From Bacteroidales bacterium (lineage in GTDB: Bacteria; Bacteroidota; Bacteroidia; Bacteroidales; P3), in contig JAGNRX010000034.1 of assembly GCA_017988355.1 (NCBI GenBank), forward strand, positions 1-9,803: a DNA stretch of 9,803 bases, written 5' to 3'. Of the stretch, positions 1 to 7,418 are shown piece after piece. Under the pieces are notes generated by a model that had not been told where the DNA came from, did not search any database, and saw only the letters and a program-made list of their open reading frames with translations. The translations under genes and the position numbers were made by a program. How positions within the stretch are numbered: the stretch's first letter is position 1; every line of letters starts with the position of its first letter.

Positions 1-614
1 ATCTGAAGGGCTTTTAGGCGGGTTTGGGGTGGGTCATTGTGAACTTCCTGGTCTTCCCAACCATTTCCAAGGTCTGTTTCGTAGCTAAAAAAACAAATTA
101 GTCTGCCTTCCCAAAACAAGCCATAACCCTTTGGTGGTTTGTTGTCGTGCTCATGGATTTTTGGAAGTCCATTTGGGAAATTATACTTTTGATGATAGAT
201 TGGGTGAGTGAAAGGTATTTCTACAAAGTCAAGCTCTGGAAACACTTTTTTCATCTGTGGTTCTATGAATTTTCTTAGGCCGTAGTTGTCGTCAATATGA
301 AGGAATCCTCCTGCGATTAGATAGTTTCTTAAATTCTTCTGTTCTTGGTCTGAAAAGACAACATTTCCATGTCCTGTTAGGTGGCAGAATGGATAGAGGA
401 ATATTTCTGAACTTCCTACATCGATTGTTGCATAGTCTGATGAGAGACTTGTGCCGAGTTCCTGATTACAGAAGTTTATTAGGTTTCTTAGTGAGGTTGG
501 GTTTGCATACCAGTCGCCTCCTCCGCTATATTTTAATAGTGCAATGGTGTTTTTCTGTCCAAATGATGTGATTGAAAAAACGACTAAGGCAATTAATATG
601 ATTGATTTTCTCAT
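1..614 (-). CDS. DUF4159 family exported protein, C-terminus beyond left edge
   Basis: Reading leftward from an ATG at 614-612, 204 codons are open to the window edge, so the gene is nearly complete but lacks its last few residues and stop. Residues 1-20 form a signal peptide (charged RK, hydrophobic core, SFGQ end), so the product should leave the cytoplasm. The rest matches DUF4159: the GGFLHIDDNYG block at 102-112, THPIYH at 136-141, and the DLGNGWEDQEVHNDPP block at 181-196, followed by a region ending ALQ(M). The family's biochemical role is unknown to me; its fold resembles glutamine-amidotransferase-like proteins, which is family knowledge and not visible here. The start overlaps the rsmE stop in an ATGA, which points to translational coupling within one operon. 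Coding-strand C exceeds G here, unlike the promoter-proximal gene of the operon. Family assignment is confident; function is not. Confidence 0.88.
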   Translation of the reverse strand, partial: MRKSIILIALVVFSITSFGQKNTIALLKYSGGGDWYANPTSLRNLINFCNQELGTSLSSDYATIDVGSSEIFLYPFCHLTGHGNVVFSDQEQKNLRNYLIAGGFLHIDDNYGLRKFIEPQMKKVFPELDFVEIPFTHPIYHQKYNFPNGLPKIHEHDNKPPKGYGLFWEGRLICFFSYETDLGNGWEDQEVHNDPPQTRLKALQ

Positions 615-1315
615 TGGTTGATTGAATGGATGATATTTACAACATAAAGTCCTGCCGTTTCTGTTCTTAGTCTCTCTTTTCCAAGTGTTATTGTTTGAAA
701 ATTATTCTTCAAAGCTTGTTCAACTTCTTTTTCTGAGAAGTCACCCTCTGGTCCAATAACTATTAGGACAGATTCCTTTGGCTTATAAATATCTCTTATC
801 TGGTTTCTGTTTTCTCCAACGCAGTAACCTATTAATTTATGGGTTTCTGATGAGTTTTTAATTAAATCAAGTAGGGGAGTTGGCTCGTTAAGTTTTGGCA
901 TATAGGCTTTAAGTGATTGCTTCACTGCTGAAATAATTATCTTTTCCAACCTTTCGTGCTTAATAACTACTCTTTCTGAATGCTGACAAATAATAGGGGT
1001 TATTTCATCTATGCCCATTTCGGTTGCTTTTTCCAAAAACCATTCTATTCTTGATATGTTTTTGGTTGGTGCAATTGCTACATGGAGGTAGTAATCTCTT
1101 TTATTATATTCTTCTTTGGTATTTATTACTTTAAGAAGGCAGGATTTGGGATTTGCTAATACAATTTCAGCCTCAAATAAATTGCCAAGACCATCAGTTA
1201 AGTGAACCCTGTCGCCTTCCTTTTGTCTAAGTACTTTAACTAAATGTTGAGATTCTTCCTTACCAAGACTATATATTTGGTCAGGATTTATATCAGGACA
1301 GTAGAATAGTTGCAT
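611..1315 (-). CDS. rsmE: 16S rRNA (uracil(1498)-N3)-methyltransferase RsmE
   Basis: A 234-residue cytoplasmic enzyme expected to methylate N3 of U1498 in 16S rRNA using S-adenosylmethionine. It has the SPOUT-family layout: an N-terminal PUA-like RNA-binding part (about 1-70, with the LGKEESQHLVKVLR stretch at 17-30) and a C-terminal knotted methyltransferase part. Diagnostic motifs are KATEMGIDEITPI at 96-108, SLKAYMPKL at 134-142, IGPEGDFS at 187-194 and LGKERLRTETAGL at 211-223; the last two form the SAM-binding knot. Length agrees with the family (about 235-245). The start at 1315 gives the usual N-terminus beginning MQLFY. It begins 9 bases after the stop of the upstream beta-barrel gene, with no Shine-Dalgarno site, and its TGA overlaps the ATG of the DUF4159 gene. 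It is therefore the middle gene of a leftward three-gene operon. Confidence 0.96.
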   Translation of the reverse strand: MQLFYCPDINPDQIYSLGKEESQHLVKVLRQKEGDRVHLTDGLGNLFEAEIVLANPKSCLLKVINTKEEYNKRDYYLHVAIAPTKNISRIEWFLEKATEMGIDEITPIICQHSERVVIKHERLEKIIISAVKQSLKAYMPKLNEPTPLLDLIKNSSETHKLIGYCVGENRNQIRDIYKPKESVLIVIGPEGDFSEKEVEQALKNNFQTITLGKERLRTETAGLYVVNIIHSINQ

Positions 1316-1324
1316 TGTTTAATT

Positions 1325-2062
1325 CTATAAACTATAAACTACACCAACAGATGCTGAAACATTTAATAAACCTTGTGTTGTGATTTTTCCTGAACTTTCT
1401 ACTAAAATAGCTCTACCTGCTTGATTTCTATAGTAGAAAGGGGTCATTGCATCATAGGTATGTCCACCTACATATTCAACACCAACTTGAGCTCTTAAAC
1501 GAATATCTCTGTTTAATTCATACATTCCACCAAAATATGCTTTTGCACTTGGAAGAACATGAGTTATTTTTATTTCATTTTCCGCATTATAATAGGAGAT
1601 AAGTTCATTTTTATAGTCTTTTTCTCTTATCATTATTTGAATTCCTGCGTCTAAACCGAGGAAATAATGCATTCTATTTTTGGTAATATAGAAATTATAG
1701 GATAGCATAACTGGAACATATCCGAAGCTATTGTATTTAGAAAAGGTAAGACTATAAGGTGTTCCTATTGGTTCAACATTGAAATTTGAACCTCTATGAT
1801 AAGTGTATCCTAAGTATCCACCTAAGCCATGAGCTGTTGTTGTGAATCCTTTTTTTCTTCCTGTTTTATACTGATAACCAACAGTAAACCCATATCCAAT
1901 TGGATTAAGGTCTGCATTTTGCCCCATCATCATATTTCCATCAAGGTTCAACATTACGAAATATTCAGGTGGTGCATCCATATAATTACCTCTTCGCCAA
2001 TCTTGAGAAAATGCACTTATTGCAATGATGTTTATCAAAAAGAAAAATAAGATTTTTTTCAT
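1325..2062 (-). CDS. Outer-membrane beta-barrel family protein
   Basis: A 245-residue protein counted from the ATG at 2062-2060. A second in-frame ATG at 2086 would add eight residues; I prefer 2062 because it places MKK directly before the hydrophobic signal-peptide core, which ends SAFSQ at about residue 20. The mature part alternates hydrophobic and polar residues in aromatic- and glycine-rich strands (GYGFTVGYQYKTG, GGYLGYTYHRG, HYFLGLDAGIQIMI, LRAQVGVEYVGG, LNVSASVGVVYSL). This is typical of small Bacteroidota outer-membrane barrels of the OMP_b-brl/PorT-like kind, about eight strands. It ends in Leu with Tyr two residues earlier, not the classical terminal aromatic. It is the first gene of the leftward operon, served by the promoter at 2108-2138. 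I do not recognise a specific function; transport, adhesion or an envelope accessory role are all open. Confidence 0.8.
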   Translation of the reverse strand: MKKILFFFLINIIAISAFSQDWRRGNYMDAPPEYFVMLNLDGNMMMGQNADLNPIGYGFTVGYQYKTGRKKGFTTTAHGLGGYLGYTYHRGSNFNVEPIGTPYSLTFSKYNSFGYVPVMLSYNFYITKNRMHYFLGLDAGIQIMIREKDYKNELISYYNAENEIKITHVLPSAKAYFGGMYELNRDIRLRAQVGVEYVGGHTYDAMTPFYYRNQAGRAILVESSGKITTQGLLNVSASVGVVYSL

Positions 2063-2107
2063 ATCAATTATAGATTTAATTTTCATTTAATTATTAATTC
2101 TGCGTGC

Positions 2108-2138
2108 CAAAATTACGAATAATATTTGAAATTGCAAA
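2108..2138 (-). promoter_or_regulatory. Bacteroidota-type promoter for the leftward operon
   Basis: On the minus strand TTTG (2138-2135) is followed by exactly 19 bases and then TAATTTTG (2115-2108), a full match to the phylum's TTTG / TAnnTTTG consensus. Transcription would start near 2101-2104, giving a leader of about 15 bases to the ATG at 2086 or about 40 to the ATG at 2062. Its upstream half overlaps the upstream half of the rightward promoter. Confidence 0.7.
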
Positions 2139-2154
2139 TTTTCTTTTATCTTTG
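2125..2154 (+). promoter_or_regulatory. Bacteroidota-type promoter for the fabK-like gene
   Basis: TTTG at 2125-2128, 18 bases, then TATCTTTG at 2147-2154, matching TTTG / TAnnTTTG. The expected start of transcription (about 2158-2161) lies only some 7-10 bases before the ATG at 2168, so the mRNA would be almost leaderless. The element also rules out an in-frame TTG start at 2126, which would lie inside the promoter. Confidence 0.7.
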
Positions 2155-2167
2155 TAGCAAAAATAGT

Positions 2168-3121
2168 ATGAAAAATAGAATTTGTGATATATTAAAGATA
2201 AAATCTCCTATAATTTCAGGAGGAATGGTTTGGTGTAGTGGATGGAGATTAGCCTCAGCTGTAAGCAATGAGGGAGGACTTGGATTAATTGGTGCAGGTT
2301 CAATGACACCAGAGGTTTTAAGAGAACATATTAAGAAGTGCAAAGAGGCTACAAATAATACATTTGGGGTTAATATTCCTCTTATGAGCTCTCATTCTCC
2401 AAAACATATTGATATAGTTATTGAAGAAAAGGTTCCCGTTGTTTTTACTTCGGCTGGAAATCCTGCAACATATACTCAAAAACTTATTGATAATGGGATT
2501 AAGGTTGTGCATGTTGTTGCCAATGAAAAGTTTGCACTAAAAGCACAGGATGCAGGGGTTTGTGCAGTTGTTTGTGAGGGATTTGAAGCAGGTGGTCATA
2601 ATGGTAAGGAAGAAACAACTACTATGGTTTTAGTTAGTCAATTAGTTGGAAAACTAAATATACCAATTATTGCTGCAGGTGGAATTGCAACAGGGCAGCA
2701 AATACTAGCAATTATGGCATTAGGGGCAGAGGGAGTTCAGATTGGCTCGCTTTTTGCTTCAAGTAAGGAATCCTCAGCTCACCATAACTTCAAAAAAGCA
2801 ATAATTGAAGCAAAGGAAGGAGATACAATGCTATTTCTTAGGAAGCTTTCTCCGACTCGTCTATTGAGAGGCGGTCACTATGAGAAAATTCAAGCCGCAG
2901 AACAAAGAGGAGCAACAAAAGAAGAATTACTTGAAATCATTGGAATAGGAAAAACAAGGATTGGGATGTTTGAGGGTGACTTAGAAGAGGGAGAATTGGA
3001 AATTGGACAAGTTAGTTCAATGATTAACGAAATAATGAGTATTGAAGAGATTTTTACTAAGCTTAGAAAAGAATATTCTGAAGCAATTGCGAGAATGGAT
3101 TCAATAAATAAATCAATTTAG
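2168..3121 (+). CDS. FabK-type enoyl-ACP reductase / nitronate monooxygenase family flavoprotein
   Basis: A 317-residue cytoplasmic FMN-dependent TIM-barrel enzyme. The family covers FabK, which reduces enoyl-ACP in the last step of fatty-acid elongation, and nitronate monooxygenases, which oxidise alkyl nitronates. Visible signatures are the N-terminal RICDILKIKSPIISGGMVW (4-22), SNEGGLGLIGAG (33-44), FGVNIPLM (66-73), EAGGHNG at 140-146 with the conserved His144, and the FMN-phosphate-binding AAGGIATG (169-176) and GAEGVQIGSLF (186-196). The ATG at 2168 is chosen because family members begin at this point and because the rightward promoter lies just upstream; an in-frame TTG at 2126 would add 14 implausible residues. 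Overall similarity, including the SxHS segment after FGVNI, leans to the FabK-like branch, but sequence alone does not separate the two activities. Nineteen bases separate it from the glycogen gene, so the two are probably co-transcribed. Confidence 0.88.
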   Translation: MKNRICDILKIKSPIISGGMVWCSGWRLASAVSNEGGLGLIGAGSMTPEVLREHIKKCKEATNNTFGVNIPLMSSHSPKHIDIVIEEKVPVVFTSAGNPATYTQKLIDNGIKVVHVVANEKFALKAQDAGVCAVVCEGFEAGGHNGKEETTTMVLVSQLVGKLNIPIIAAGGIATGQQILAIMALGAEGVQIGSLFASSKESSAHHNFKKAIIEAKEGDTMLFLRKLSPTRLLRGGHYEKIQAAEQRGATKEELLEIIGIGKTRIGMFEGDLEEGELEIGQVSSMINEIMSIEEIFTKLRKEYSEAIARMDSINKSI

Positions 3122-3140
3122 TAATATTAATAGAAAGAAT

Positions 3141-6100
3141 ATGCAACCAGATTTTTTATTTGAAACAAGTTGGGAAGTATGTAATAAGGTAGGAGGAATC
3201 CATACAGTTATTTCAACAAAAGCAAAAACACTAGTTGATAAACTCCAAGATAATTATATGTTAATTGGTCCTGATATTATTAGAGGAGAAGGACAGGTCT
3301 CAGAATTTGAAGAAGACACCTATATATTAAAGAGTTGGAAAGCTTATGCCGAATCAAAAGGGCTAAGAATTAGAGTTGGAAGGTGGAAAATTCAATCAGA
3401 GCCTTTAGTTGTTTTGGTTGACTTCACTCATTTTTTCTCTCATAAGGACGAGTTATTTGAAGAGTTTTGGAAAGAATATGGACTTGATAGCATTACAGGT
3501 CAATGGGATTATGTTGAACCTGTTTTGTTTGGCTACGCAGCAGCTAAGGTTATTGAATCTTACTATGAGTTTTATTTATCGTCTCAAGATAAAATAGTTA
3601 CACAGTGGCACGAGTGGATGACAGGTTCAGGCGTTTTGTATCTTAAAAAGAACTGTCCACAAATTGCAACCGCATTCACAACTCACGCAACAGTCTTAGG
3701 TAGAAGTATTGCAGGAAATAAACTACCTCTTTATTCAGAACTTAAACACTATGACCCAAATCAAGTTGCAACTGAGTTTGGAGTTAGATCAAAATTCTCT
3801 TTAGAGAAAATATCGGCTTTGAATGCAGATAGCTTTACAACAGTTAGTGAATTAACTAATAATGAATGTAAACAGTTTTTTGATAAAGGAGTGGATATAG
3901 TAACTCCAAATGGGTTTGAACCAACCTTTGTTCCAAATCAAGAAAACTTTGAAAACCAAAAATCTATTGCAAGAGAAAGAATAATTGATATTACCCAATC
4001 TCTAACTAATCAAAGAATTGATGATGATGCATTATTGATTATTAATAGTGGTCGTTATGAATTCACTAATAAGGGAATAGATGTTTTCATTAATGCAATG
4101 GGTGAGCTAAATAGGAAGAAGCTTTCACGCCAAATTATTGCTGTTATTGCAGTTCCTGCACACAATGTTGATATCTACAAATCATTACTAGAAAACCTTG
4201 ATAAGCCAAACTTTGATGAGCCAACAACTAATCAATATCTAACTCACCATCTCTTTGATCCAGAGCATGACCCCATTCTTAGAACAATTAAGGAAAACGA
4301 TTTAAACAATTCAATTGATGATAATGTTAAGATAATGTTTATTCCATCTTATCTTGATGGAAATGATGGCATTGTTAATCTTCCTTATTTTGATTTCCTA
4401 ATTGGATTTGATGTTTCAATATTCCCATCCTACTATGAACCATGGGGATACACTCCAATGGAATCAATGGCATTTCATATTCCTTCAATAACAACTAATT
4501 TAGCTGGTTTTGGACTATGGATTGAAAGCCAAACAATTGGTCTTAAAGGTGCATTAGCTGTTATAAGTAGAACCGATGGCGAAAGTTCACAAGTTGTAAG
4601 TGATATTGTTACAAAAATTGAAGAAACACTAAGTCTTTCAGAAAACGAATTTAGTGAACTAAGAAAGAAAGCTTTTGAAATATCTGAATCAACCCTTTGG
4701 GCTAATCTTATACAGTATTATTATAGGTCTTACGAGATTGCTCTTTTGAAATCAGAAAAAAGAATAGATCAATACATACATAAACAACCAATTAAGGAAA
4801 GAACTCAATTTACAACTAATTGGGGAGAGCAGCCATCATGGAAGAAAGTTTTGGTTGCTCAATCTCTTCCAAAACGATTAGAGGGACTAGAAAGATTGTC
4901 TCAAAACCTTTGGTGGAGTTGGAATGCTGAGGCGAGGGATATATTCTATTTAATTAATGATGTTAAGTTTGAACAGTTAAACAGAAGTCCAATACATCTA
5001 ATTGAAAATCTTACTCCAGAAGATTTCAATCGCCTATTAGAGGATGAAGAATTTATTCAAAAGCTTGACTCTGTTGTTGAGAAATTTGATAATTATATTA
5101 AAGAAGCAGAAGATAAGAAAGGAAAGCTAGTTGCTTATTTTTCAATGGAATTTGGTATTCACGACACTCTTAAAATCTTCTCTGGAGGTCTCGGAATGCT
5201 CGCAGGTGATTATTTGAAAGAAGCCTCTGACTGTAATAAGAATATGATTGGTATTGGTCTTCTTTATCGTTATGGTTATTTCTCTCAACAAATTTCAAAA
5301 AATGGAGAACAAATATCTCAACTCACTCCTCAAAAGTTTTCTCATCTTCCAATTAAAGCAGTGAAAGATGAAAAAGGGAAATGGAAGAAGATAGCTGTTA
5401 ACTTCCCAGGAAGAGATGTTTATGCAAAAATATGGCGTTGTGATGTGGGTAGGGTTCCTCTTTATTTATTAGATACAGATATTGATGAAAACCAAGCAGA
5501 GGACAGAGCAATAACTAATCAACTATATGGTGGAGATTGGGAACATAGACTTAAACAAGAAATTCTTTTAGGTATTGGTGGGGTTAGGATGTTAAAAGAA
5601 TTAAATATAGACCCTGTTATTTTCCATTCCAACGAAGGACATTCTGCTTTCAATTCTCTTGAGAGATTAAGGGAAATGATTCACAATAATAAAATACCTT
5701 ATGCACAGGCAAGAGAAATTATTCGATCTTCAACTCTTTTCACAACTCACACTCCTGTGCCTGCTGGTCATGATGTGTTTTCTGAGGATTTAATCAGAGC
5801 TTATCTTTCTCATTATCCAGAAAGTATGGATTTGTCATGGGAAGAGTTTATTGCCTTAGGTAGAGTTAATGCATCTGATAGGAATGAAAAGTTTTCTATG
5901 AGTGTTTTGGCTCTTAATTTTTCTCAAGAAGTAAATGGAGTTAGTAAGATTCACGGAAGAGTTAGTAGGGAAATGTTTGCTGGTTTCTATAAAGGCTATT
6001 TCCCAAGAGAACTGCATATTGGTCACGTTACCAATGGGGTTCATCTACCAACATGGATGGATAGGAAATGGAGTGCATTCTATAACGAAGTCTTTACAAA

Positions 6101-7367
6101 AGATTATATTAACGATCAGTCCAATCCAAAATACTGGGAAAAGATTTACGAAGTTGAGGATAAGAGAATTTGGGATTTACATCAATCAACAAAAGCAGAC
6201 TTAGTTGACTTTATGATGAATAGGTTGAAAAAAGAACTTATTAATAGGGCAGAAGATCCAAAACTATTTATTCAAGTTAAGGATAGATTTCATAAAAAAG
6301 CTCTAACCATTGGTTTTGCTAGACGTTTTGCTACTTATAAAAGAGCTCATCTTCTATTTACCAATATGGATAGGTTAGATAAATTGGTTAATAATGAAAT
6401 AAGACCCGTGCAATTTATCTTTGCAGGAAAGGCTCACCCACAAGACAAAGCAGGACAAGACCTAATCAAAAGGATAATTGAAATTTCTAAAATGCCTAAG
6501 TTCATAGGGAAAATAATCTTTATTGAAAACTATGATATGTATGTGGCTAAGTATTTGGTAAGAGGAGTTGATGTTTGGTTAAATACACCTACTCGTCCTT
6601 TGGAAGCATCAGGCACCTCTGGCGAAAAAGCTGTTATGAATGGGGTTCTAAACTTCTCTGTTCTTGATGGTTGGTGGGCTGAAGGATACAAAGAAGGAGC
6701 TGGATGGGCTTTGGCTGAAGAACAACTTTATGAGACTGACGAATATCAAAATGCTTATGATGCAGAAATAATATATGAAATCTTTGAAGACAAGATAATA
6801 CCTGCATACTATAATCAGGATGAAGAAGGAGTAAGTAAGGAGTGGGTTGGTTTTATGAAAAACAATATTGCTCAAATTGCACCACATTTCACCATGAAGC
6901 GCCAGTTAGATGATTATTACAGTAAGTTCTACACTAAACTTTTTGACCGCCACGAACTCTTAACCGAAAACAATTCACAAAAAGCAAGAGAATATGCTGC
7001 TTGGAAACATAGGATGAGAAGGCAGTGGAATAAGATTGAATTGATTGACTTGCAACTACCTGATTCAATTAATAAAAAAATAAAAATGGAAGATGAGTTT
7101 CTAATCAAACTTACTCTATATATTAACGATATCAACCCTGAACACTTAGGTGCTGAAATAATTCTTGCTCAGAAAGAAAATGATAAAATAAGTGATTTAG
7201 ATAAGGTTTTCCCAATGGAAATCACAAACTACTCACATAACAAAATAACCTTTGAAGTTAAGATACTTCCTTTTGCTGCAGGGGTTTACAACTATAGTAT
7301 TAGAGTCTATCCTAAGCATGAACTAATGCCTCATAGAATGGATTTCCCTCTTTTAAAATGGATATAA
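3141..7367 (+). CDS. GT3 glycogen synthase fused to GT35 alpha-glucan phosphorylase
   Basis: A 1408-residue cytoplasmic bifunctional candidate for storage-glycogen turnover. Residues 1-545 are a eukaryote-like GT3 glycogen synthase: SWEVCNKVGGIHTVIS (10-25), QWHEWMTG (155-162), FTTHATVLGR (179-188), SGRYEFTNKG (303-312), and YEPWGYTPME with the catalytic E-x7-E pair Glu433/Glu441. A linker of about 25 residues leads to a DUF3417-like segment (573-660, LPKRLEGLERLSQNLWWSWN). A short-type GT35 phosphorylase follows at about 664-1295: YFSMEFGI (666-673), SGGLGMLAGD (681-690), NEGHSAF (831-837), THTPVPAGHD (869-878), ARRFATYKR (1060-1068), FAGKAHP (1094-1100), and EASGTSGEKAVMNG (1155-1168) with PLP lysine Lys1163. 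Residues 1300-1408 form a beta-rich tail. The arginine cluster that senses glucose-6-phosphate in yeast and animal GT3 enzymes is not evident. All key motifs are intact and there is no frameshift. The ATG follows a weak A/G-rich AGAAAGA. Confidence 0.94.
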   Translation: MQPDFLFETSWEVCNKVGGIHTVISTKAKTLVDKLQDNYMLIGPDIIRGEGQVSEFEEDTYILKSWKAYAESKGLRIRVGRWKIQSEPLVVLVDFTHFFSHKDELFEEFWKEYGLDSITGQWDYVEPVLFGYAAAKVIESYYEFYLSSQDKIVTQWHEWMTGSGVLYLKKNCPQIATAFTTHATVLGRSIAGNKLPLYSELKHYDPNQVATEFGVRSKFSLEKISALNADSFTTVSELTNNECKQFFDKGVDIVTPNGFEPTFVPNQENFENQKSIARERIIDITQSLTNQRIDDDALLIINSGRYEFTNKGIDVFINAMGELNRKKLSRQIIAVIAVPAHNVDIYKSLLENLDKPNFDEPTTNQYLTHHLFDPEHDPILRTIKENDLNNSIDDNVKIMFIPSYLDGNDGIVNLPYFDFLIGFDVSIFPSYYEPWGYTPMESMAFHIPSITTNLAGFGLWIESQTIGLKGALAVISRTDGESSQVVSDIVTKIEETLSLSENEFSELRKKAFEISESTLWANLIQYYYRSYEIALLKSEKRIDQYIHKQPIKERTQFTTNWGEQPSWKKVLVAQSLPKRLEGLERLSQNLWWSWNAEARDIFYLINDVKFEQLNRSPIHLIENLTPEDFNRLLEDEEFIQKLDSVVEKFDNYIKEAEDKKGKLVAYFSMEFGIHDTLKIFSGGLGMLAGDYLKEASDCNKNMIGIGLLYRYGYFSQQISKNGEQISQLTPQKFSHLPIKAVKDEKGKWKKIAVNFPGRDVYAKIWRCDVGRVPLYLLDTDIDENQAEDRAITNQLYGGDWEHRLKQEILLGIGGVRMLKELNIDPVIFHSNEGHSAFNSLERLREMIHNNKIPYAQAREIIRSSTLFTTHTPVPAGHDVFSEDLIRAYLSHYPESMDLSWEEFIALGRVNASDRNEKFSMSVLALNFSQEVNGVSKIHGRVSREMFAGFYKGYFPRELHIGHVTNGVHLPTWMDRKWSAFYNEVFTKDYINDQSNPKYWEKIYEVEDKRIWDLHQSTKADLVDFMMNRLKKELINRAEDPKLFIQVKDRFHKKALTIGFARRFATYKRAHLLFTNMDRLDKLVNNEIRPVQFIFAGKAHPQDKAGQDLIKRIIEISKMPKFIGKIIFIENYDMYVAKYLVRGVDVWLNTPTRPLEASGTSGEKAVMNGVLNFSVLDGWWAEGYKEGAGWALAEEQLYETDEYQNAYDAEIIYEIFEDKIIPAYYNQDEEGVSKEWVGFMKNNIAQIAPHFTMKRQLDDYYSKFYTKLFDRHELLTENNSQKAREYAAWKHRMRRQWNKIELIDLQLPDSINKKIKMEDEFLIKLTLYINDINPEHLGAEIILAQKENDKISDLDKVFPMEITNYSHNKITFEVKILPFAAGVYNYSIRVYPKHELMPHRMDFPLLKWI

Positions 7368-7387
7368 TGAAATAAATATTAAATTTG
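7360..7387 (+). promoter_or_regulatory. Possible Bacteroidota-type promoter for lipoprotein-EEP-nth
   Basis: TAAATTTG at 7380-7387 matches TAnnTTTG fully, but the upstream element about 19 bases away, at the end of the phosphorylase gene, is poor (only a TG near 7359-7360). If used, transcription would start near 7392 and give a leader of about 25 bases before the lipoprotein ATG. The 51-base gap is larger than other gaps between same-strand genes here, which agrees with a new transcription unit. AT-rich chance matches are possible. Confidence 0.45.
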
Positions 7388-7418
7388 CATCCTCAACTAA
7401 ACTTTGAAATAAGAATTA

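Noticed and set aside
389..571. 60-codon plus-strand open frame
   Set aside because: It lies antisense within the DUF4159 gene, whose conserved motifs are on the other strand; it has no recognisable features of its own.
1829..2050. 73-codon plus-strand open frame rich in Cys and Ser
   Set aside because: It is antisense to the signal peptide and first strands of the outer-membrane barrel gene; its composition looks like reverse-strand noise.
2063..2086. Upstream ATG extending the beta-barrel protein by eight residues
   Set aside because: Possible but less likely: the signal peptide is more typical from the ATG at 2062, and neither start has a ribosome-binding site to decide the matter.
2126..2167. 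Upstream TTG start extending the FabK-like protein by 14 residues
   Set aside because: It lies within the rightward promoter, and the family N-terminus begins at the ATG at 2168.
3121..3140. Separate promoter for the glycogen synthase-phosphorylase gene
   Set aside because: The gap is only 19 bases and neither it nor the preceding codons that I checked contain a TAnnTTTG element; co-transcription with the FabK-like gene is simpler.
5935..6204. 89-codon plus-strand open frame within the phosphorylase region
   Set aside because: It is a shifted frame inside a gene whose conserved motifs run straight through this stretch.
6648..6887. 79-codon minus-strand frame with hydrophobic, membrane-like composition
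   Set aside because: It is antisense to the PLP-lysine region of the phosphorylase; hydrophobicity arises from the complement of acidic and aromatic codons.
7398..7406. Second promoter-like TAAACTTTG before the lipoprotein
   Set aside because: It has three bases between TA and TTTG instead of two, and would start transcription almost at the ATG; the element at 7380-7387 fits better.
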